Assembly (NCBI GenBank): GCA_029246505.1
Contig: JAQWNC010000009.1
Span: 84,743-148,742 of the forward strand
Source: Arenicellaceae bacterium
GTDB taxonomy: Bacteria > Pseudomonadota > Gammaproteobacteria > Arenicellales > Arenicellaceae
Direction: 5' to 3'
DNA length: 64,000 bases
Both the position numbers and the translations under genes were made by a program. Below are positions 27,176 through 36,134 of this stretch, in pieces (positions within the stretch are counted from its first letter, which is position 1; the number at the start of each line of letters is the position of its first letter). The notes beneath the pieces were generated by a model. It was given only the letters and a program-made list of their open reading frames with translations, had not been told where the DNA came from and made no database searches.

Positions 27176-27964
27176 TTAATATGCAGTGGTAAGTCCGCCG
27201 TCTACCAAGACGGTTTGCCCAGACGTATAGGTGTTAGCCTCTGAGCACAGAAACGCAGCAGTCCGGCCAAATTCAGCAGGATCTCCGTAGCGACCGAGCG
27301 AAATACTCTTTTTTGTGCTGGCCTTAATTTCATCAAGTGTTACTCCCATCTTTTCCGCGCGCATACCATCTAAATAAGCGATACGATCAGTCCAGATTCT
27401 TCCTGGCGCTAATACATTGATGCGAATATTATCGCTACCAAGTTCATTACAAAGCGTTTTACTCAACCCGACCACGCCCATTCGGCAGGTGTTCGAAAGA
27501 ATGAGATTTGGCAGTGCTTGTTTAACTCCTGATGAAGTGCAGTTGAGTATCCAGCCTTGGCCTGCTTTTTTCATATGCGGAACAACTTCACGAATGCTGC
27601 GGATGTAACTAAGTAAATTCAAATTAATCGCATTTAGCCAGGCTTCGTCATCGAATTTGTCGAAAGTACCTGCTGGAGGGCCGCCGGCATTATTGACGAG
27701 AATGTCGACGCCGCCAAATTTTTCAACGGTGCTATTGACGACGTTTTTGATGTCATCGTAGTTGGTAATATCAGCTGCGGTGTAAGCGGGTTCATTGCCT
27801 GTTTCCTTAGCAAGTTCTGCCTGAACTTTTTTGAGCTCGTCCTCTCGCCGGCTACTAATCATTATATTTGCGCCTTCTCGGGCAAGTTCGGTAGCGACTG
27901 CTTTGCCAAGTCCGGCACTTGATGCCATGACGATTGCTGTTTTGTTTTTTAGTCCTAAATCCAT
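27176..27964 (-). CDS. SDR-family oxidoreductase (atypical active site)
   Basis: NAD(P)-dependent short-chain dehydrogenase fold, 262 aa. The nucleotide loop is ASSAGLGKA (residues 14-22), followed by ADITN, the NNAGG motif (91-95) and the active-site serine S144/S145. Where Tyr-x3-Lys is expected, the sequence reads S157-N-T-C-R161, so the catalytic Tyr and Lys are both replaced. This LSNxxR variant is common in one SDR subgroup. It may reduce catalysis or point to a different mechanism. The C-terminus (SGQTVLVDGG) is standard. The gene is 18 bp upstream of the DapA-like gene and 23 bp downstream of the FAH gene. Confidence 0.85.
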   Translation of the reverse strand: MDLGLKNKTAIVMASSAGLGKAVATELAREGANIMISSRREDELKKVQAELAKETGNEPAYTAADITNYDDIKNVVNSTVEKFGGVDILVNNAGGPPAGTFDKFDDEAWLNAINLNLLSYIRSIREVVPHMKKAGQGWILNCTSSGVKQALPNLILSNTCRMGVVGLSKTLCNELGSDNIRINVLAPGRIWTDRIAYLDGMRAEKMGVTLDEIKASTKKSISLGRYGDPAEFGRTAAFLCSEANTYTSGQTVLVDGGLTTAY

Positions 27965-27987
27965 AATATTGCCTGTAATTAATTTGG

Positions 27988-28863
27988 TTATTGTTTAAGG
28001 TCAACTACATTGTTGATCAGTGGTTCAAAGCCGTCTATGTGACATTCAACTACATCACCATCGTGAATGTGAACGGCTCCGGGGGTGCCCGTTGATAATA
28101 TATCCCCAGCCAGCAGGGTCATAATATCAGAATGATACGAGACTAGATGATCTGGAGGAAATGTCATATTCGATACAACATTTTCTTCATGAGTTTTACC
28201 GTTGATAACGGTTTTAACGAGAAGGCTGTTCACATCGGTTACCTCGTCGGGAGTGACTAGTATAGGGCCCAAGCTCATGAACGTATCAAAGCTTTTCGAC
28301 TGAGTCAGGTTTCTGGGGTTTCGCCTTAAAATATCTTCGGCGGTCATATCGAGAATTGCGACGTATCCGCAAATGGCGCTTTGCCAATCTTGTTTTGAGA
28401 CGTGTTTACATGTTTTTCCGAAAACGATTCCTAACTCAGCTTCAGCAGTAGTTTTCTCGGAGATTTTTGGAATCTCAATGGTATCGCCATAACCGATAAT
28501 CGCGGTATCTGGCTTCATAAAACTTGCGGGTTCAGTGGTAGGTGATTTCTCTGCTAAATCTGCAGCATGTGCGAGGTAATTGAGTCCAATTCCCCATATT
28601 TTGCGCGGCCTGCGTATGAGTGGTGCGAATTGAACTGCATTCCGTGAAACAATTTTATTGCCTAAGGCAGCTAACTGGGTGTTACCGCCGTTTTGATACC
28701 AAGCATTAATTTCATCCACCGTTTCAGTCTGGATAAGTTCGAACATATCGCTAGGCCAAGTTTGATCGAACTCGCTATTGGCCAATGCGATAGGAACCAG
28801 GCCTTGTCCTACGATGATTGCAGCGACTTCCGCATCATTATAATTAATAGTGGCTAGTCTCAT
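27988..28863 (-). CDS. Fumarylacetoacetate hydrolase (FAH) family protein
   Basis: Metal-dependent hydrolase or decarboxylase of the FAH superfamily, 291 aa. The catalytic domain begins near residue 88 (KIWGIGLNYLAHA). Metal ligands are likely E141, E143 (AEAELGIVFGK) and D172 (ILDMTAED). The closing block GDILSTGTPGAVH and the GDVVECHIDGF strand are typical. Members open acylpyruvates or 2,4-diketo-3-deoxy sugar acids. With the SDR and DapA-like enzyme downstream and a TRAP importer nearby, an organic-acid catabolic pathway is plausible. First gene of the minus-strand set, divergent from a lactonase-like hydrolase. Confidence 0.85.
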   Translation of the reverse strand: MRLATINYNDAEVAAIIVGQGLVPIALANSEFDQTWPSDMFELIQTETVDEINAWYQNGGNTQLAALGNKIVSRNAVQFAPLIRRPRKIWGIGLNYLAHAADLAEKSPTTEPASFMKPDTAIIGYGDTIEIPKISEKTTAEAELGIVFGKTCKHVSKQDWQSAICGYVAILDMTAEDILRRNPRNLTQSKSFDTFMSLGPILVTPDEVTDVNSLLVKTVINGKTHEENVVSNMTFPPDHLVSYHSDIMTLLAGDILSTGTPGAVHIHDGDVVECHIDGFEPLINNVVDLKQ

Positions 28864-29148
28864 TTTGTGCCCCTCTATTTTTGCCGGCTACTTTAACCTA
28901 CAAAGCTCAATTTCAGGCTGACTAAAGTTGGTTTTATTTTGTAGTGTTATATGTGACTGAAAATGTATAGTTTGCAATAGAATAATGGTTCGAAGATGCG
29001 CCTTAGGATATTATCCCATCGATAGTATTCGATTGATCATTGGGTGCATAGTGAAGTTTGTTTTCGGGTAATAGGGATCGACGAATAGAATAAATGCATT
29101 TTCAATTAGTCTGGTAAAGCCCAGACGGTTTTGGAGCAAAATCAGGCA

Positions 29149-29943
29149 ATGTCATCTACTATTTCAGCTAACGGTATTTCAATTAATTATCGGTTTGACG
29201 GTCCTGAAGATGGGCCTGTGGTTATGTTTAGTAATAGCCTAATCAGCAACTATACAATGTGGGATGACCAGGTAGAGGTGATAACCAGTGCCGGCTATAG
29301 AATATTGCGTTACGACTCAAGAGGTCATGGTGGAACTGACGCGCCGGACATCCCTTATTCCATAACTATGTTTGCAGCCGATGTGACTGGCTTGCTGGAT
29401 GCGCTAGGTATAGAAAAGGTCCATTTTGTAGGTTTATCAATGGGCGGGTTCATTGCCCAGTTATTGGCTGCCTACCAGCCGGATCGAGTATTGTCTTTAG
29501 CATTGTGTGATACCGCGTGTACCATGCCGACCGAGCAATTATGGAACGATCGAATTGCAGAGGCACAAGCCGGTGGAACCGCTGCCCTCGCTGACGCAAC
29601 GCTCGGCCGCTGGTTCACCGCGCCGTATCATGAGTCTAATCCGAAAGAAGTTGGCCTCGTCCGTGAGATGATTAATGCATCAAATGTTACCGGCTATATT
29701 GGTTGTGCCCGCGCGATTCGTGATATGAGTCAATGCGATGTGCTCGCCGAGATCAAGACACCCACAATCATTATCGTCGGTGAAAGCGATCCGGCGTGTC
29801 CGGTTGCATCAGCCGAGGTGCTTCATAATGGTATCGAAGGGTCAAAACTGGTGATAATCAAAGACTCTGCGCATTTGCCTAATATTCAAAAACGTGGCGA
29901 ATTTAATTCGATACTGCTCGACTTTCTTGGCACGCACCGATAG
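29149..29943 (+). CDS. Alpha/beta hydrolase, 3-oxoadipate enol-lactonase-like
   Basis: Cytoplasmic serine hydrolase close to PcaD-type enol-lactonases, 264 aa. Catalytic residues are S97 in VGLSMGGF, D214 in VGESDPACP and H242 in DSAHLPN. The ATG at 29149 is chosen (TGGAG about 12 nt upstream); a TTG at 29131 would add six residues. It is divergent from the FAH-SDR-DapA-like genes and convergent with the TRAP dctM. No other protocatechuate-branch gene is nearby, so the lactone it opens may be a sugar-acid lactone or another ester rather than 3-oxoadipate enol-lactone. Confidence 0.82.
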   Translation: MSSTISANGISINYRFDGPEDGPVVMFSNSLISNYTMWDDQVEVITSAGYRILRYDSRGHGGTDAPDIPYSITMFAADVTGLLDALGIEKVHFVGLSMGGFIAQLLAAYQPDRVLSLALCDTACTMPTEQLWNDRIAEAQAGGTAALADATLGRWFTAPYHESNPKEVGLVREMINASNVTGYIGCARAIRDMSQCDVLAEIKTPTIIIVGESDPACPVASAEVLHNGIEGSKLVIIKDSAHLPNIQKRGEFNSILLDFLGTHR

Positions 29944-29979
29944 GTAAAATTAGGACTTTAAGCAAATATGAGTCAGGGC

Positions 29980-31260
29980 TTAATCAAAAACCATATTGGG
30001 TAAAAAAGTAGAGATAATTGGTACGTAGGTAATGAGCATTAAGGCTGTCAGTAACAATAATAGCCATGGCAAAGCTGCATGGATCATTTCGACCAACGTT
30101 AAATCAGTAACTCCGGAGGTCACAAATAAGTTTAGCCCCACCGGTGGAGTGACCAGTCCAATTTCCATATTAATTACCAATATAATTCCCAGGTGTATAG
30201 GGTCTATACCTAAGCTCATCGCAATCGGGAATATAATAGGCACGACGATTAATATGACCGAGGTGGGATCTATAAAATTGCCTGCCACAAGTAAAAGCAA
30301 GTTCATCACGAGTAGAAACAACCATGGGCTCAAGCCCGAGCTAAGAACTACATCTGCTGCAGTTTGTGGTATTTGTTCAGTCGTGAGTACAAAGGCAAAG
30401 ACATAAGCGTTCGCGATAATAAACATCAAAGTTACAGATAGCTTTGCGCTTTCCGTGAGTACTTTGGGAATCTCCTTCAGCTTTAAATCTTTATAGATAA
30501 ATACCACTACGACAAAAGCATAAACGGCACTTACTGCGGCGGCTTCGGTAGGGGTAAAGATTCCTGCGTATATTCCTCCCATAATGATAATTATTAGCAT
30601 TAACCCCCAGAGAGCTTCTTTACCGGTTCGCAGTACTTCCCTAAAACTGGCTTTCGGGAAATAATCGATATCCATTTTTCGGGTCACAATATAAATTGCT
30701 AGCATCATCATCATGGTCAGTAGTATCCCAGGAACTACTCCGGCCATAAATAATTCCCCAACCGACGTTTGGGTAACAGATGCATAAACCACCATAACAA
30801 TTGAGGGCGGAATAAGTATTCCCAGAGTGCCGGCATTGCAGATAACGCCTGCGGCAAACTCTTTGCTGTAACCAGATTTAATCATCGCTCCTATTACAAT
30901 CGGCCCGATGGCTAACACTGTGGCCGGTGATGAACCTGATACGGCGGCGAACAGGGTACAGGCTAACACTGAAGCCATTGCGAGCCCACCTCTGAAATGT
31001 CCAACGCTGGCGATCGCAAAATTAATCATGCGTTTAGCGACACCCCCAGTACTCATTAACGTTCCAGCCAGTATGAAAAATGGAATCGCCAATAAGGGGT
31101 AGACTTTCATGGTGTGGGCAAATTTGAGCGCTAAAGACATCATCGATTGATCAGTCATTAGCACCATAACAATCGCGCTTGATAGGCCCAGAGACATAGC
31201 AACAGGAACGCCCAGTAAAAGGAATACGAGTAAACCTCCGAGTAGAACAAGCGCCGTCAT
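29980..31260 (-). CDS. dctM: TRAP transporter large permease subunit DctM
   Basis: Large membrane subunit of a tripartite ATP-independent periplasmic transporter, driven by a sodium or proton gradient. At 426 aa it has about 11-12 helices. Family blocks include LLLGVPVAMSLGLSS, LAIPFFILAGTLMSTGG, GSSPATVLAIGPIV and MEIGLVTPPVGLNLFV. The start overlaps the dctQ stop (ATGA on the minus strand), so the two permease subunits are translationally coupled. Gene order is dctP-dctQ-dctM. The substrate is probably an organic anion (C4-dicarboxylate or sugar acid); the adjacent FAH/SDR/aldolase genes make it a candidate importer for their substrate. Confidence 0.93.
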   Translation of the reverse strand: MTALVLLGGLLVFLLLGVPVAMSLGLSSAIVMVLMTDQSMMSLALKFAHTMKVYPLLAIPFFILAGTLMSTGGVAKRMINFAIASVGHFRGGLAMASVLACTLFAAVSGSSPATVLAIGPIVIGAMIKSGYSKEFAAGVICNAGTLGILIPPSIVMVVYASVTQTSVGELFMAGVVPGILLTMMMMLAIYIVTRKMDIDYFPKASFREVLRTGKEALWGLMLIIIIMGGIYAGIFTPTEAAAVSAVYAFVVVVFIYKDLKLKEIPKVLTESAKLSVTLMFIIANAYVFAFVLTTEQIPQTAADVVLSSGLSPWLFLLVMNLLLLVAGNFIDPTSVILIVVPIIFPIAMSLGIDPIHLGIILVINMEIGLVTPPVGLNLFVTSGVTDLTLVEMIHAALPWLLLLLTALMLITYVPIISTFLPNMVFD

Positions 31261-31772
31261 TCGTCAGTTCCCATTAAAGTAACTTGCTCGTTGCCGGCGC
31301 CTATAGATTTTTTTTGACCGCCATATATCTGCTTGGCTAATTCCAGCAAACGCAAAAATAACAAGAAGAACCCAAGTGGTAATCCACTAGACAGAATCCA
31401 TTTAGGCACCGGAATGTTTTGTGCATGTATTTCCAGCAAATATAATCTTTCAATATAAATATAGGTTCCGTACAGCATGGTTAGCGTATAGATCAAACCA
31501 AGAGTAACGGATACCAATAAAAGTAAGCGTTTGGATTTGCTAGGTAGCCATGTAACCAGTGCATCTACCGCAATATGTGAGTTGGTGCGAACACCGTAGG
31601 AAAGTCCTAATAAGACCATCCACAAGAAGGCATAAGAAGTTGCTTCAAGCCCCCACACAATTCCACTGTCAAATACGTAACGTAAAACTACTTGGAGGCA
31701 AGTAATGATAACCATAATCGCCAATAAGCTTCCGATAAGAATCTCTTCCAGTTTATTCCAGCGTTCTAGCAA
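31257..31772 (-). CDS. dctQ: TRAP transporter small permease subunit DctQ
   Basis: Small four-helix membrane subunit of the TRAP transporter, 171 aa. Helices are near 12-33, 48-65, 82-105 and 130-150. The typical motif VVLRYVFDSGIVWGLEATSYAFLWMVLLG, followed by SYGVRTNSHIAVDAL, identifies the DctQ family. It sits between dctP (35 bp upstream) and dctM (4-bp overlap). Confidence 0.9.
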   Translation of the reverse strand: MLERWNKLEEILIGSLLAIMVIITCLQVVLRYVFDSGIVWGLEATSYAFLWMVLLGLSYGVRTNSHIAVDALVTWLPSKSKRLLLLVSVTLGLIYTLTMLYGTYIYIERLYLLEIHAQNIPVPKWILSSGLPLGFFLLFLRLLELAKQIYGGQKKSIGAGNEQVTLMGTDE

Positions 31773-31807
31773 TTAATTCTCCCTGTACCTGGTGGGTGTG
31801 GTGTTTT

Positions 31808-32812
31808 TTAAGGGTTATTTGCGGCCAGTGCAGCTTCAATGACTTCTTCGCCTATTTCATCTTTAAACTCATCCCAAACGGGTTTCATGGCGGATCGCCA
31901 TTGCTCGAGTTGTTCAGAAGATAAACTTATGATTTTGTCCGGATCATCTTGGACAACTTTTTCTCGATCACTTGCATTTATTTCTATCGCCATAATCATC
32001 ACTGCGGCATTCACTTCATCGATGATTACAGTTAATTCGCCCTGTATATCTTGAGGCAATCCTTGCCAAAATTCTGTGTTTATCATCCAAATGTAGGCCA
32101 GCAAATTGTGATTGGATTCGATTATATAATCTTGAACTTCGTAAAATTTTTCAGAGTAAATATTTGACCAGGTGTTATCTTGCCCGTCGATTGTGCCCAC
32201 CTGGAGTGCTTGGTATACCTCACCAAAAGCCAACTTTTGTGGGTTGGCATTCACAGCCAGAAATTGGGCTTCTAATACATCCGATTCTTGAATCCGAAAT
32301 TTCACTCCTTTTGCATCGGCAGGTTCTAACAATGGAGTATTCGCGCTTAGCTGTTTGAGGCCGTTTGGCCAGAACCCCAAGCCCATAAAGCCCTTATCTT
32401 CTAACACCGCTAATAATTTTAGACCTTCAGGGTGTTTTAAAAACCGTTCAACGGCATCCATGTCATTGAACAGAAACGGTAGATCGAAGACTTGTAGCTT
32501 TTTGGTAAAACGATTGTATTTAGACAATGACACGGCGGTCATTTGAATTTCGTTGAACGCTAATGCTTCTAAGGAATCATCGTCGCTCATTAATTGACTA
32601 GAAGGATAAACTTCTACAATAACCTTGTCGTTTAAGCGCTGCTCTACTTTTTGTTTGAATAACTCTGCAGCGAGTCCCTTGGGCGTATTTGCCGCTACTA
32701 CATGGCTAAACTTAATAACGTACTTTTTGTCTATAGGCTGACCGCTACAGGCGCTGAGCAAGATCAGCATTAAAATACCGATAAAACTTATTATACTTTT
32801 TTGGTGATTCAT
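31808..32812 (-). CDS. dctP: TRAP transporter solute-binding lipoprotein DctP
   Basis: Extracytoplasmic solute receptor of the TRAP system, 334 aa. A lipobox LLSAC with C22 shows that it is membrane-tethered rather than freely periplasmic. IKFSHVVAANTPKG and LPFLFNDMDAVERFL are family blocks. The carboxylate-binding arginine is in GVKFRIQESDV (about residue 177), followed by AFGEVYQALQVGTIDGQDNTWSNIYSEKFYEVQDYI. First gene of dctPQM. The conserved Arg argues for an anionic carboxylate ligand; its identity cannot be read from sequence. Confidence 0.92.
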   Translation of the reverse strand: MNHQKSIISFIGILMLILLSACSGQPIDKKYVIKFSHVVAANTPKGLAAELFKQKVEQRLNDKVIVEVYPSSQLMSDDDSLEALAFNEIQMTAVSLSKYNRFTKKLQVFDLPFLFNDMDAVERFLKHPEGLKLLAVLEDKGFMGLGFWPNGLKQLSANTPLLEPADAKGVKFRIQESDVLEAQFLAVNANPQKLAFGEVYQALQVGTIDGQDNTWSNIYSEKFYEVQDYIIESNHNLLAYIWMINTEFWQGLPQDIQGELTVIIDEVNAAVMIMAIEINASDREKVVQDDPDKIISLSSEQLEQWRSAMKPVWDEFKDEIGEEVIEAALAANNP

Positions 32813-32945
32813 TTGATCCTAACTCGGTGGCCGTACTTCAGTAGAGGGCAGTCTATTTTCTGTACAAATAGAGAGTATGAATAGACAGCTTGTTTGCATT
32901 AGACAAGGGCGGTTCAGGTCTTTGAATACTATTTTGGTACATAGA

Positions 32946-33417
32946 CTAGCTCTCTGGTTTCTGCTGGGCCATGCATTCGATGAACTCATCGTTTAGAAAG
33001 GCCGCCGGAAGAGATTCCAGGTAGGCTAAATAACCCTGACTATTAGCCATGCCTTTAAAGATCATTTGACGCGATTGCCACGCTCCTTACGAAAGCGTAC
33101 CAAGGTGATACTGAAAGTATATGTTTTCTAATCTACGCAACATAGATCCCATTAAGTAGTGACCTTGAATTTGTTGGTTGTTGGTTGTTGGGTAAGGTGT
33201 TGGGAACGACTAGATAGCTCGTAGATAACTGAGCAGTGACCGGGTCTGCGCCTACTGCAAGCAAGAATTCCTGGTTCATTGTGGAGGCGGCTCGGATACT
33301 GGCCGCCTGAGTAGCTTTGGTTCCATGACGCATCTGAATGGCGAGTTATGCCAAGGTTAATACTACTGCCATGGCACCGATGATTTCCCCAATAGCACCG
33401 GTTGCTTCCCTATTCAT
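32946..33417 (-). pseudogene. Decayed small membrane-anchored protein of unknown family
   Basis: The minus-strand ATG at 33417 (AGGAAG about 5 nt upstream) opens a recognisable N-terminus: NREATGAIGEIIGAMAVV, LTLA, an in-frame stop (33346-33348), then LAIQMRHGTKATQAASIRAA. This matches a family common in environmental gammaproteobacteria that begins with one membrane helix and a (R/K)xNTKA block. The frame then breaks near a slipped GTTG repeat (33171-33191). A second frame continues with LMGSMLRRLENIYFQYHLGTLS, a stop, and GAWQSRQMIFKGMANSQGY to about 32946. Two stops plus a frameshift make it non-functional. The function of the parent family is unknown. Confidence 0.75.
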
Positions 33418-33504
33418 AACTTCCTATCTTGTTTGATGGTTCTCACACAGTTCAATTGAGCCATGAGCTTACCTGCGTTACAGCCTATGTGAAGCGATTC
33501 AGGA

Positions 33505-34143
33505 TTAATAATGAGCTAACTCGCCCCACAGATCCTGTATACGTTGGTCGCGGCCGCAGCTTCGTCGGTAGTAGTTGTATCGGATTGGGTTTTTTTTATA
33601 ATAATCCTGATGGTAATCCTCTGCCTGATAGAACTGCGAGCGTTGACCTATTTGAGTGACGATTTCGGCACTAAATGGTTTGCTGGTTTGTAAACTGGCG
33701 AGTGAGGCTTCAACGATTGATTTCTCTTCAGAAGTCTCGTAATAAATAGCACTGCGGTACTGAGATCCGCGGTCACAAAATTGGGCATCGGCTTGAGTCG
33801 GGTCTATAGTTGGCCAGAAGTATTCGACAAGCTCTGCGTAGCTAACCACAGCGGGGTCATAGGTCACTAGAACGGCTTCTGTATGACCTGTTCGCCCTGC
33901 AGATACTTGCTTGTAAGTCGGGTTCTCTACCTGGCCATCGGTATACCCAGATTCAGCTTCGATAACACCTGCTAATTTTTCAAAATCTGATTCGGTGCAC
34001 CAAAAGCACCCGCCTGCAAATACGGCAGTAGCAGGGTCCGCAGCAACCGCTGAACTGTTTGTTTGTAATAGGAATAATACCGTAACCAACATGGCGACAG
34101 TCCTAATAATGTGGTTGCCTAGTCGTGTGAGCAGAAAGTTCAT
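33505..34143 (-). CDS. msrA: Exported peptide-methionine (S)-S-oxide reductase MsrA
   Basis: Reduces methionine-S-sulfoxide in proteins. A signal peptide (about 1-35, ending SAVAA) predicts a periplasmic location, unlike the second copy at 34910. The catalytic motif GCFWC has nucleophile C46. Substrate-site blocks are SGYTDGQVENPTYKQVSAGRTGH, FWPTIDPTQADAQFCDRGSQYRS and FYQAEDYHQDYY. A second Cys in FCDRG and one in RRSCGRD may serve as recycling cysteines. No msrB is adjacent. At 212 aa including the leader it has a normal catalytic domain. Confidence 0.92.
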   Translation of the reverse strand: MNFLLTRLGNHIIRTVAMLVTVLFLLQTNSSAVAADPATAVFAGGCFWCTESDFEKLAGVIEAESGYTDGQVENPTYKQVSAGRTGHTEAVLVTYDPAVVSYAELVEYFWPTIDPTQADAQFCDRGSQYRSAIYYETSEEKSIVEASLASLQTSKPFSAEIVTQIGQRSQFYQAEDYHQDYYKKNPIRYNYYRRSCGRDQRIQDLWGELAHY

Positions 34144-34226
34144 ATGCAGGTCTCTTTATTAGTGATGTTAAGTATTACAGTAGACTGGTCATATCAAAGC
34201 AAGCCTATAATTTAATAATTGGCAAT

Positions 34227-34790
34227 CTAGTGCTTTGCGGTTTCAGCCTCTGCGATTGATTTTAAACGAATTAAGGACGCATCAAGACTTGATTTTATGC
34301 GGTTGCCGAACAGCGCAGCACGTAATCTGCCTAGCGGTCCTTGTTCGAGTGATTGATATTGAAAGAATACCCGTGCCTGCGTATTAGCTGCGTTGTTGTA
34401 AATGGTAAATTTGTACGAAGCAGTAGGCACATTGTTGATCAGTAAATCACCGGTAAGGAATTTATACGGTACGCCTGTTGTAATTGTTGTGCTTCCGCTC
34501 CTTATATCGCCATCGTTCACATTGTCGTCGCTATACAGCCAAGATAGTTTTGCACCTTCATTCTTTGCTGCGCCTGTTGTTTCAGTTTTTATCTGGCTTT
34601 GTAAGTCATATACCCATGGTGCCCATAGCGGGTGGCTACTGGGTGAATTAAGTAAGCTATAGATTATTTTTGGCTCGGCAAGAATAATTATTTCGCCATC
34701 AGCATCGCTGTTAGGTGGCAGACTATAGCCAATAGCAACCAACATTAGCGGTAACATCATTACAAGCTGTACGATTCGAATGAACTTCAT
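34227..34790 (-). CDS. SRPBCC-like exported or membrane-anchored protein
   Basis: A 187-residue protein with one N-terminal hydrophobic segment (about 7-24), either a signal or an anchor. The body resembles SRPBCC/polyketide-cyclase-like domains: EIIILAEPKIIYSLLNSPSSHPLWAPWV, then beta strands, and a C-terminal amphipathic helix (IKSSLDASLIRLKSIAEAE). Such proteins often bind small hydrophobic ligands; no function is assigned. It lies between two msrA genes, transcribed with the periplasmic one, and divergent from the cytoplasmic msrA. Confidence 0.6.
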   Translation of the reverse strand: MKFIRIVQLVMMLPLMLVAIGYSLPPNSDADGEIIILAEPKIIYSLLNSPSSHPLWAPWVYDLQSQIKTETTGAAKNEGAKLSWLYSDDNVNDGDIRSGSTTITTGVPYKFLTGDLLINNVPTASYKFTIYNNAANTQARVFFQYQSLEQGPLGRLRAALFGNRIKSSLDASLIRLKSIAEAETAKH

Positions 34791-34909
34791 ATCAAATAGT
34801 TTGTTGAGTAGCGACTGAATGACTATAGTAACCGCATAAATCGTAGATCAACAGTGTCCAACATTAAGGTGTCTACAGCAGGCACTTATTTATTAGTCAG
34901 GAGGCTTAA

Positions 34910-35548
34910 ATGTTTTCTAGTAGCAAGACAAATATCATATCAGAGGCAGAAGCGCTACCCGGCCGGCCTATCCCAATAGAAACGTCACATACGCATTTTG
35001 TATTTGGTGAACCGATGAAAGGGCCTTTTGAAGGTGGTGAATTATCAGTGATTTTTGGAATGGGTTGCTTTTGGGGGGCGGAGAAAAACTTTTGGCAGTT
35101 AACTGGCGTAGTGACGACCGCTGTTGGCTATTCAGCGGGCTTTACGCTCAACCCTACCTATCAAGAAGTTTGCAGTGGCCAGACTGGGCATAACGAGGTT
35201 GTTTTGGTCGTTTATCGCCCACAAGAAATTAGTTTTAATGCATTACTTAAAACATTCTGGGAGAGCCATAATCCGACTCAAGGGATGCGACAAGGCAACG
35301 ATGCGGGTACTCAGTATCGATCAGGTATTTACACAAGTACGGTAGAACAAAACAGCTTAGCTCAAGAAAGTAAACGAAACTATCAAAAGGCTTTGAGCAC
35401 TGCGGATATGGGGAAAGTTACTACTGAAATACAAGCTGCGGGTGAGTTTTACTACGCGGAAGATTACCATCAGCAGTATCTGGCTAAGAACCCTGCGGGG
35501 TATTGTGGCCTAGGTGGCACGGGTGTGGCGTATGCTGAATCTTATTAA
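34910..35548 (+). CDS. msrA: Peptide-methionine (S)-S-oxide reductase MsrA (cytoplasmic)
   Basis: Second MsrA in the window, of the long E. coli type with an N-terminal extension ([19 protein letters not shown]) and no signal peptide. Nucleophile C53 is in [55 protein letters not shown] and the C-terminal [12 protein letters not shown] (recycling Cys) are all present. A strong AGGAGG lies 7-8 nt before the ATG. Its 3' end overlaps the start of a small lipoprotein gene. Together with the exported MsrA it would protect methionines in both compartments. Confidence 0.94.
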   Translation: MFSSSKTNIISEAEALPGRPIPIETSHTHFVFGEPMKGPFEGGELSVIFGMGCFWGAEKNFWQLTGVVTTAVGYSAGFTLNPTYQEVCSGQTGHNEVVLVVYRPQEISFNALLKTFWESHNPTQGMRQGNDAGTQYRSGIYTSTVEQNSLAQESKRNYQKALSTADMGKVTTEIQAAGEFYYAEDYHQQYLAKNPAGYCGLGGTGVAYAESY

Positions 35549-35969
35549 ATCTAAATCACGGTCGATACTATGGGTCTTGGTGTTGCTGGCTGGATGCGAC
35601 TCGGAACCCGAAATAATTCAGTTGGCGGATACTAGTCAAATTAATGAGGTACGCACCACTAACAGTGAAATATTGGATGCACGCAAGACTGGTTGCGATG
35701 ATTTGTTGTCGACTTTGGAGACTAGCGAGATGTCGCAGAAAATGTGGGATAGTTTACAATGCTCGGCATTTTATACCGAGCTTGCCGAGTGGGAAAATCC
35801 AGATGTGACGGTGGAATTGGCTGTGCCGGCAGAGCCAGTTCTAACCGGTGTGCAATCTGGTGAAATTGATTTTGGTGGGGCGTTGCAAAACATATCGAAG
35901 GTTGTAAACGATAATCCGGCGCCTGACGGTGAAGAGTCTTTGGATAGCGATCCTGGTGGTGAGAATTAG
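35532..35969 (+). CDS. Small lipoprotein, function unknown
   Basis: Predicted 145-aa lipoprotein not recognised as any family. The ATG at 35532 gives a basic n-region, a hydrophobic stretch and the lipobox LLAGC (C22); an in-frame GTG at 35514 would add six residues. The mature part is acidic, with Cys at about 55 and 77, possibly a disulfide, and ends in a Pro/Asp/Glu/Gly-rich tail. It overlaps the msrA stop by 17 bp, so it is probably co-expressed. The final bases coincide with a partial match to the palindromic repeat seen elsewhere (35963-35982). Confidence 0.6.
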   Translation: MLNLIKSKSRSILWVLVLLAGCDSEPEIIQLADTSQINEVRTTNSEILDARKTGCDDLLSTLETSEMSQKMWDSLQCSAFYTELAEWENPDVTVELAVPAEPVLTGVQSGEIDFGGALQNISKVVNDNPAPDGEESLDSDPGGEN

Positions 35970-36134
35970 CCGTCATTCAACTAATTGCTTCGAGCTCAAC
36001 GGCCTCGATAGCCGCAGTAGCGAGCTACTAGCCAGTGCGCTAGATCCTTGTATGAAGTGTCGTCGATTTAACGTATCGCTGCTCATAACAGTCCTACGAT
36101 CCGTCCGAATTTAATAGTAAGAGGCTACTTTAAA

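Noticed and set aside
29149..29943. Firm assignment as pcaD of the protocatechuate pathway
   Set aside because: No pcaB, pcaC, pcaG or pcaH homologue is nearby; only the general family is supported.
34815..34845. Copy of the palindromic repeat at GAATGACT
   Set aside because: Eight matching bases at the left arm only, then no similarity.
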